A stretch of DNA of 29,248 nucleotides from Pinguiococcus pyrenoidosus (lineage: Eukaryota; Sar; Pinguiophyceae; Pinguiochrysidales; Pinguiochrysidaceae): contig JAAMXY010000428.1 of NCBI GenBank assembly GCA_019677205.1, positions 1 to 29,248 of the forward strand, read 5' to 3'. The translations under genes and the position numbers were made by a program. This document shows, piece after piece, positions 19,601 to 26,929 of the stretch. Within the stretch, counting starts at the first letter, position 1. Each line of letters starts with the position of its first letter. Under the pieces are notes generated by a model. The model did no database searches. It saw only the letters and a list, made by a program, of their open reading frames with translations, and was not told the DNA's origin.

Positions 19601-22600
19601 GGGATCCTACGGATATCCGCCGCACAGCTCTGGGAAGCTCTGGGCATAGAAGTCGAGCCGGAGATGTCCGCGGCGGGGACGGCGAGGGCCGCCAAATCGA
19701 AAGAGGTGAAAGCATCGGCTGGTGAGGCGCGGCTGCCGACCGTAGCGAGCGCGAACGGCCCCAAAGCGTCGGCAGATCCTGGAGCAAGTTCCAGCAGCAG
19801 CGTTGCAGTCAAGGCGGAAGCACAGGACAGCGGAGACGCCTCTCGTTCTGCTGCGGAATCTGCGAACGCCCAGAACGGCACGGAAGCGGGTGCATCAAGC
19901 CCGGATGGTCGCGTCTCAAAGCCTCCGCAGGTGGTAAAGCCGGAGCCGTCCACCGCACCGAAAGTGGAGGACAAGGCAGGGACGAAGAGCGAAGGGACCG
20001 GCGGCACGACCGAGGATGCCGCGCCCGCAGCGAAGGACTCCTCGGCGGCATCGTCAAACGCAGCCGTTGACAAGGAGGACGCTACTCGCGAGCAAGACAC
20101 AAGCAGCAGTGCGATCAAGCGCAACTATCGGAGAAGGCTGCTTCCACAGCCCGCGGCTTTGCTGTACAATGAGATCGGCTGCGCCCTGGTCAAGATCTTG
20201 CTGCTGGAACTGAAGCACGTCGTGCATCTGACCTCCAAGCGGCAGTGGCACGATCTCCTGGGGCTCAAGCCGCTCAACATCCTGACCTGGGGAGGCTTGG
20301 CGTACCAACTTGTCGCGTGCTACACGAGCTACTGGGCGGACGCGTCGGTGACCAGCACCGACGTTCTCAAGTATCTCCGAAGCGGCTTCGGGACGCCGTC
20401 TCAGGTGCGCAGCAACCCTGCTCTGCTTTGTCTTATTTCGAGGCGCGTCCCAGGCTAGCACTGACATGTCGTTTCCACCATCTCTAGAGCGGCCCAAGGC
20501 AAGCGTCGGCTGCCGCGCAAAAGATTGCGTCGGAGCTTCAACCCGCAACGCTGGTTGGCGTCATGGCGGTCTTGATCTCCCATCCCTTGGCGGTGATCTT
20601 CCAGGGACCGTTGGACGTGCAAGCGCTTGGCGGGAACAAGGACGTGGTTCCCCCGAAGACGCCTGACCTCGGAGCCGTGCGGAGGAAGCTTGGGGCGTAC
20701 AGCAATCTCAAGGCCTTTGCAGAGGATCTTCGCGGCGTGTTCCGCTTCGCGAAGAGTGCGTTTCTGCCGTATTCGGATCCCTGGAATCGAGCGCAGACTA
20801 TGGCCTGCTTCACGGAGACGGTTCTGATGGAGTGGTTCCCCAAGCTGTACGTGCCGCCCCGGGATGACGAGGCTTTTGCCTTGAGAGGTGGGCCGGCTGA
20901 GGCTGCGAATGTGCCTGCGAATGCGACTGTGCCTGCGAATGCGAATGCGAATGCGAATGCGAATGCGAATGCGAATGCGGCGGAGGCTCGGGCTCAGGCT
21001 CAGGCTCAGGCTGAGGCTGAGGCTGGGGCAAAGGGTGGCGAGGAAGCCGTCGAAAGGAGCAAGCCGAGGTCAAGAGATCCTTCGGTGTGGTCTCCCGTGT
21101 TCTTCGGGGCCTGGGCGGAGCCGCAGCTCGATGTGAATCCCCATCCCACGCCCTCGGCGGATATGAAGTTTCAGAACTTCCAGTGCTACGAGCGGAGCGA
21201 TCAGGTGCGGCCGGTGCCGCGAAAGCGATGGCGAGACAGCAAGCAGAACGCTGCTACGTTTGGGTATCACTATCCTGGCAGCTCCGAGACCTGTCCCGCG
21301 AGGCCGGACTGGGAACTGAGCACGCTCTTGCGCCTCCTGCAGACGAAGCAGATGGAAGTCTGGACGACCAATGAACGATGCTTCGTCCTGAGCGCGCTCT
21401 GCGACGTGTGCAGCCGGACGGAGGTCATACGCCGCTCCGTCGAAGTCGACGTGGAGAAAGCGAACGACATCGATCCGCCGCAGAAACCCAGTGGCGGCGA
21501 CGGCGATCGAAGTCTCACTGGGGAGCTCAGCGCCCTGGAGAAACGTGACTGGGGGACGAACAAGATGACCGATGCTGCCAAGGTTCGCCGTGTCACGCAG
21601 ACGATCTCGCAGTACATGAGCAAGAATCGGAACGCAAGCAATGCCGACCGTCAGCAGCCGCAGGACGCCAGAACAGTCGACGGCGCTCAGCCGTCGCGGC
21701 ACGAGCCAGTGGATCTGAGGAAGCTGCATCCGCTTCCGCCGCTGAAAGGCGTTTCGTGTCCTGTTGGGACCACTTTGGTGTGCGCAATCAGTCGACTTGT
21801 GCACCATGTGTCGGCAGAGGCATCTGGTGAAGAGATGATCGTCTCCGATGTGCAGTCGAAGAATGGGCGCTGGGTTGAAGTTCCGGCCGTGCTTCTTCTG
21901 CCGCCCGAGAGGGTCTTCGCCGAGCGGCCAGCGGGAGCAGCGGCTGATGGCAGCGCAATGCCGGATCCTCGGCCCGGAGACGTCGACTGGGGGGCCGATT
22001 TCAGCACATCTAACGAAAGCACCGTGAATGGTGCGCTTGTGGCCCTCGAGCACTGCGTCAAGTCGCTGTGGGCAGCGCGCCTCATGGCTTGGGAAGCGGA
22101 GCAGCGCCGCCGGGAGATTCTCAGCAATGTCATAGCCGCGGTCATCAAGAGCAAGGAAGCTCCCAGCCTGGACGCCGAGCAGAGGATGGTCCTTCGGCGC
22201 AGCCTCTCCGCCGTCGAGAAGAACCTGGCACGGCACAGCGGCATCCTTGGGATCCTCAACGGAGACCTTTACCTCACGTTTGGGGGCCGCCGCGACCTCG
22301 TCGTGGTCAAGGAGACCCGTCCTTCTCATGCTGCGCGCATCCTGGTGTACGAAGGCGCGGGTGCGACAGGCTTGAGGGGCCTTCTCAAGTGGCTCCTCGA
22401 GTGGCAGAACGGGGGCCTCTTCGAGAAGATTTTCTGCCTCGGACATGCGTCCATCTCGGGAGGTCGGGTCAAGGCGCTCCTTGGAGGAGACGCGCCTTCT
22501 CAGCGAGGCGGTGGTGACGCGCCTGTCGCGCTACCGGATCTCGGCGTGGCGAACACCGGCGCCGCCACCTTGACGGAGCGGGCCGAGTGGGGCGCCATCG

Positions 22601-24606
22601 CCAAGAGGCAGACCAACTGGCTGCGGCTCCAGGCGTGTCGCTACCTGAGCCTCAAGCCGTCCGAGCGAGACGACGTCCAGTGGCAAGATCTGGTGTACGC
22701 GCGCTGCGCAGAGGCGCGCATCACCGAGTACACGGTGGTGTCCGAGCAGGAGCGGGAGGCCCTGGAGAAGCTTCGGATCCGCCAAGTCCCGGACGAAGCC
22801 GAGCAGCGAGCCGAGATCCGCCGAATTCGCGAGGAGGTCGAGGATGCCCTCGAGGATTTCCACCCCAACGAGGGGTACATCCGAAGCAACCGGCATGCGG
22901 TCATGCGGGAGCTGCTGGCAGCGACCACCGCCTCCAGACTGACCTTCGGCGCCGACACGACGCGATACCTGCATCACGCCAAAGTGCCCGAGGAGCTGAT
23001 CCAGAGGTGCAAGAATCGGGGGAAGAAGAAGTACAAGCGGAGCAGCGCGTACGGCGACAGCGCGGCTCCGCTCGGGAAGCCGAACTCGCCGCCTCTGGCC
23101 CAGATGGACGTCGCGACGTCCACGCTGCTGCGAGTGCACGAGGACTTGGCGTCGGCAGCCACCGCGGCGGAAGTTCCGGTCGAAGCGCTGCAAGCTGTGA
23201 TCCAGGGCAAGTCCGCCATGGTGAAGACGGGTGGCTTCGCCTGGAGGCTTGCGACGTCGGACGAGGCGCGCGCCTACGGGTTCGAGGCGTCGTGGAAGCT
23301 GGACGCGAAGTGGAGAGAGGAGGAGAAGATCCCGCGCAAGTACGTGTACTCAAACCGGCGCATCCTCGACGCCAGGATGTCGAAGCTGAAGAACGAGCTC
23401 ATCAGCATGGCGACGCTGCTGCTGTTCATCGGCAAGACGGACTACGAGCCCGGCAACCCGCTCGGCTCGCAGCTCTTTCTCCTGCCCCACAACTGGCTCG
23501 AGCAGCTGAAAGGCGCAGAGACGATCCCTGCGCTGAAGCAGCTGCTCATGGCCCTGGAGCACGCGGTGCCGCCTCCTTGGATCGGTTCCTGGTACAAGCC
23601 GCAGGCCTTCGACCCCAAGCCGCTGCTGGTGGACGACCTCGCCTTGCACCTCTATGCGCTCGACCGGGCGATCCTGTGGCAGCCGCTCCTGAGCATGAAT
23701 GAGCTGCCGAACCCGGCGAAGCCCCTGAAGAGCTCCGCGTTGCATTGCGTGCTGAGCCCCATGTGCCTCAAGGGCTTCAACCACAAGGGCAAGTGCGACG
23801 CTCGCAACATGTCTTTCTCCAGAATCAGCTTCTACGACGGACGACCGAAAGCGCCCGCGGCTGCGGCGGCTGCGAAGCCGGTGAAGCGGCCATCTACTCC
23901 GACGCCGGCTTCGCAGCAGCCGCAGGCGACACCCTCGCAGAGCTCTGCTTCGGCCGGTGTGGGAACCGCCGTGCCCACCGCCGCGGCGGCCGTGATGCCT
24001 GCCACCTCCTTCTACCCGGCCTTGACGGAGATCATGCAAATGCAGCAGTCGGCGCCCGGGTCTCAGGTGGCCTATGCTGGCGGCCTGCAGCTGAACCCGC
24101 ATTTCGGAGCTCAGCAGCAGCAACAGATGCAGATGAAGTTGCAGGCCCACATAAATGCGCAAGCTCAGGCACAAGCGCAGGCACAAGCGCAGGCACAAGC
24201 GCAGGCTCAAGCGCAGGCTCGGCACCAGGCGCAACTGCAGCAAGCTCAGCAAGTTCAGCATGCTCAAGCGGAAGCTTTTATGCAAGCTCACATGCAAGCT
24301 CAGGCTCAAGCGCAGGCTCAGGCTCAAGCGCAGGCGCAAGCGCAGGCGCAAGCGCAGGCTCAAGCCCAAGCCCAGGCCCAAGCGCAAGCCCAGGCCCATG
24401 CGCAGGGTCGTCCTCACGCTCCACCGATGCAGTGGCAAGGCAATGCAGCCGGGTTCTCGCCCGCGTTTCTCAACGCTGCTGCGCAGGTCCGAGATCAGGC
24501 CGGTCAGCGGCCCGGCACGCAGGAGGCGAATCCCGCGTTCACGCACGCTATGAACCCGAACAGCATGAGCGGACTGCCGCCCAATGGCCTGCCCCCGTCC
24601 AGGTAG
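16664..24606 (+). CDS. Giant bromodomain-FYR-PHD chromatin reader, MBD9-like, 4 exons
   Basis: Probably reads acetylated and methylated histones for a remodelling or histone-exchange complex. Exons 16664-16735, 17034-18154, 18250-20404 and 20488-24606 join over introns of 298, 95 and 83 nt for 2488 residues. In order: bromodomain 1 (about 25-115, acetyl-lysine Asn94 in TYND); FYRN (about 270-315, YTAESIYPPGYKSV); FYRC (about 334-390); bromodomain 2 (about 399-500, Asn473 in TYNAEG); PHD finger (537-597, CIAC, CAVC, HSQC, CVRC); an MBD/TAM-like stretch near 640-675 (GLERGWSQQV ... FLSPLGLRCRS); a low-complexity acidic linker; and a degenerate third bromodomain (about 1140-1235) with Ser for the key Asn. 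The long C-terminal region is mostly unrecognised and ends in Ala-Gln repeats. The MBD, FYRN, FYRC, bromo and PHD set matches Arabidopsis MBD9, a SWR1/ISWI-associated protein, in a different order. The first ATG after the E2F-like site was chosen. Confidence 0.82.
16770..16781. promoter_or_regulatory. Palindromic E2F-like site in intron 1 of the MBD9-like gene
   Basis: TTTGGCGCCAAA is a perfect 12-bp palindrome matching the E2F consensus TTTSSCGC on both strands. It lies 35 bp inside the first intron of the chromatin reader gene, a common place for such sites. Binding is inferred, not shown. Confidence 0.45.
20935..21026 (+). repeat. Coding hexamer repeats (Asn-Ala, Ala-Gln, Ala-Glu)
   Basis: Seven tandem GCGAAT hexamers (20935-20976) encode alternating Asn-Ala, followed at once by GGCTCA/GGCTGA hexamers encoding Ala-Gln and Ala-Glu dipeptides. 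They lie in exon 4 of the MBD9-like gene, just after the degenerate third bromodomain. The unit is two codons, so expansion keeps the frame. Confidence 0.9.
24157..24411 (+). repeat. Coding Ala-Gln repeat tract (C-terminal tail)
   Basis: About 250 bp of hexamers of the form GCN-CAR (GCACAAGCGCAG, GCTCAAGCGCAG and variants) encode long runs of Ala-Gln near the C terminus of the MBD9-like protein. The run is broken by a His/Leu/Met-containing spacer (RHQAQLQQAQQVQHAQAEAF). Synonymous variation between units suggests an old array under protein-level constraint rather than a fresh expansion. Confidence 0.9.
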
Positions 24607-24914
24607 CTTCGTGAGCGCTTTGCTTGCATGCGAGAGCAACGAGTGAGATGCGAGAAACGGACCTTCTGGGTTGCAGCTTGTTTGTCGTGCGACGCGGCAA
24701 GGTGCCCAGCACAAAGATGCACAAAACTAGTTGGAAGTTCAGCGGCTGTCGGACGGACGGCCTCTCTGTACTATCACATGTCGCTAACTCCGCTGCGGTA
24801 TCTTCAAAACTCGGCTAAAAAGGAACGCCGCGCGTTCCCGGACATGCTCCCGCCCTCTCCTTTCATGAGCTCTGATGCTGGCGTCCAAGGCCTGCTCGGC
24901 CTTCTCCTACTGGC
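24607..24914. other. Gap after the MBD9-like gene (308 bp)
   Basis: Convergent 3' flank of the MBD9-like gene and the tentative small gene. I see no coding or RNA feature in it. Confidence 0.4.
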
Positions 24915-25282
24915 TCAAGGGGAGGCCACGAGGACCCAGTCCTTCTCCTCAGCTGCCTTCGCCTGCTTCTCTGCTGGAACGGTCGGCCCGACGTTCGACG
25001 TACGCATCCTGCAGAGGATCAGCAGCAGAGGCCTCCTTTAGTGCTTTCCCCCGTTTTCAGACAGCACCAAAAGGCCTCTTTCGAGAAAAACCCGGAATAT
25101 CCCGGAGAGAATGCGCCTTTTGGAACGAAAAGGCCACGAAAGGAACGCGGATCTTACTCGTCTTCGTCGCCAAAGAGCACTTTTTCCATACAGCGGCCGG
25201 CGTGCGAGAACCAGCTTTTGACGATGCTGCTGCGGCTGGGCAGCGCCGCCACGCCTGCGCGTTCCGCGCCGCTGGCGTCCAT
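24915..25282 (-). CDS. Tentative small two-exon gene, 72 residues
   Basis: Not recognised; proposed from structure alone. From ATG 25282, exon 1 (25282-25158) encodes MDASGAERAG and a central SSIVKSWFSHAGRCMEKVLF, ending in acidic DEDE. A GTAAGATCC donor at 25157 and a CCTCTGCAG acceptor at 25009 define a 149-nt intron. Exon 2 (25008-24915) restores the frame, continues through KQAKAAEEKDWVLVASP and stops at TGA 24917-24915. The total is 73 codons. Without splicing the frame ends two bases into the intron, in TAA. In its favour: a clean donor and acceptor, a soluble charged composition with an amphipathic-looking Trp/Phe core, and its minus orientation fits the strict strand alternation of all other genes in the window. 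Against it: short length and no family match. It could also be a fragment of a longer gene. Confidence 0.35.
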
Positions 25283-25622
25283 GCGATCCGGCCGTGCGCG
25301 AGCGCGGGCTCACGTGTTCTTTAGGGGCGCAAATTCGAATGCGGACGAGAGAGTCTCTTCCGAATTTCCGCGTCGGCTCTTCCGGTCAGCTGATGCAGGT
25401 CCAGTCCGATCTTGTGACGGAGGGATGCTGGGGGATGTCGGTCTTCGCCATCCGCCCGCGGATACCGGGTGATGCGGTCGCGCAGTCTCGCAGCGTCAGC
25501 TGACGGCGTCGGAGGGGTTGTGTGACGGAGGGATCGTGCGGAAGGGAGCTTGGCGTTTGCTGGATTTTGACGGATACCGATCGTTTTGGCGCCTTTTTGG
25601 GGCGTTTGAAATCGCGGAGGAA
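25283..25622. promoter_or_regulatory. Region upstream of the small membrane protein gene (340 bp)
   Basis: If the tentative minus-strand gene is real this is a divergent promoter; otherwise it is simply the 5' flank of the membrane protein gene. An E2F-like TTTGGCGC lies at 25585-25592, 31 bp before the ATG at 25623. The reading frame of the membrane protein is open for 35 codons upstream of that ATG but has no earlier ATG. Confidence 0.45.
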
Positions 25623-26180
25623 ATGGCGCCTCTTCTCTTCCTGAGTGTGGTCGGAGGCCTGATCTGGCTTCCTGTGACGCACGCGTATGCGTCCGGGGAT
25701 GCGGTGCCGGTGTACACGCGGGCGCAGCTGGGCAACGCGCGCGTGGATTGGACAGAACCGAGCATCGAAAGCTTTCCGCGCTACTTAGTGGACGGTTCCG
25801 TGGCGTTCGCGCCAAACTTCGTGCCGGAGTCGCTTGACGCCGACGAGGAGATCAAGGTGGCGTTCTCGTTCGACGAGCACCGCTTCGTGACGCCTTGGTT
25901 GAGCTTAAATGGGCGGGACAGAGTGAGCAAAATCACCTTCACGCTCCGGTACTTTGACGACGACATTACCGATGTGGACTGGGCACTCGAGGTCGCGCCG
26001 GACGCCAGCAAGAAGCTAGATGTGTTGCTGCTGTATCGCTGGGAAGAAGATCGGAGCGACGACACGCCGTGGAGCAGTAATAGCATAGTTCACTTGGCGT
26101 TTTTGGTGCCGGTGCTGTACTTCGTGATGTACACCTTGTTCGCTTCCGACGACATGTTCTCCGAGAAGAGAAGAGCATAG
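25623..26180 (+). CDS. Small type I membrane protein, function unknown
   Basis: An intronless 185-residue protein. The N terminus is a classic signal peptide (MAPLLFLSVVGGLIWLPVTHA, likely cleaved after THA or AYA). A predicted lumenal or extracellular domain of about 130 residues follows, acidic and apparently beta-rich (VAFSFDEHRFVTPWLSLN, VSKITFTLRYFDDDITDVD). One transmembrane helix lies at about 155-174 (IVHLAFLVPVLYFVMYTLFA), and the short cytosolic tail ends SEKRRA. There are no cysteines in the lumenal part. I do not recognise the family; the topology and basic tail would suit an early secretory pathway protein, but the tail is not a canonical KKxx signal. The ATG at 25623 is chosen because it starts the signal peptide. 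Confidence 0.75.
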   Translation: MAPLLFLSVVGGLIWLPVTHAYASGDAVPVYTRAQLGNARVDWTEPSIESFPRYLVDGSVAFAPNFVPESLDADEEIKVAFSFDEHRFVTPWLSLNGRDRVSKITFTLRYFDDDITDVDWALEVAPDASKKLDVLLLYRWEEDRSDDTPWSSNSIVHLAFLVPVLYFVMYTLFASDDMFSEKRRA

Positions 26181-26929
26181 CGGAGCCGATTGTGAGAGAC
26201 GTCTTCGAGAGGCGATGGCTACGAGGAAGCAATTTTGATACAAGAATCGGCGCTCGATTCATCTGCTCTGCGCGGCGCGGAAGGTCTGACTCACTTTGGT
26301 GCGACGAATCGTCACATCACATCACATCACATCACACCACACCAAACCAGATCTTCGGAAGTTTCGCTTTTCGAAGATCGCCCAAATACTCGGCACAAGC
26401 GACAAGCTTGCATGGCAAGCCTGCTTCGTTTCACCTCACACGGAATCACTTAGCAGCGTCGTCAGCGCGCGAGAACGGATGCCGAAGAGCTGGCTCATCC
26501 CATCTCTTCGTCAAGCGTAACGGCGTCAGGGAAGAGGAGTGCTTCTTTGATTGTTCACGCTCCGTCTTGCCGAGGCGTACCGCGGCACTCCCTGCGAATG
26601 CACAGGGAGGCCACGCACCTGAAACGGCAAACTTCATAGCTCTTCAAACCGAAAGGGACGCGGTTGCCTTCCAGACGCAGTAGTCTCGCTGCGTGCGCTG
26701 ACGAGGGTTTCGGCGGGGCGTGAGCAGGCCCACAGCCTGCTCACCTAGGATCCATCGCCCGCCGGTCGCCACCTTGACCTGGTCTCAAACTTGATCCATG
26801 CGAGGACATGCCTCGATCCTAAGGGAAAGCATGATGGCCCGCGGTGCCGCCGCTTCCCACTCAACCCATGAAGACGTGCCGCGGGCGTTTGCAGTCGGAC
26901 CTGGATCACGATGATTCTGGGCGTTCTGC
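26181..26929. other. Convergent gap, membrane protein / ARM protein (749 bp)
   Basis: The longest gap in the window. Short open frames occur on both strands but none has recognisable content or consistent start and splice signals. A TCACA microsatellite lies near 26312. I see nothing else in it; a non-coding RNA or long 3' UTRs are possible. Confidence 0.4.
26312..26336. repeat. TCACA pentanucleotide microsatellite
   Basis: Five exact tandem TCACA units in the convergent gap, trailing into degenerate CACAC/CCAAACC sequence up to about 26350. It lies outside any supported gene. Confidence 0.9.

Noticed and set aside
21070-22446. Long minus-strand open frame opposite the chromatin reader, and others at 8466-9683 and 23350-24714
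   Set aside because: They lie opposite clear coding sequence, have Arg/His/Leu-rich shadow composition and no recognisable domains; GC-rich coding DNA produces such frames.
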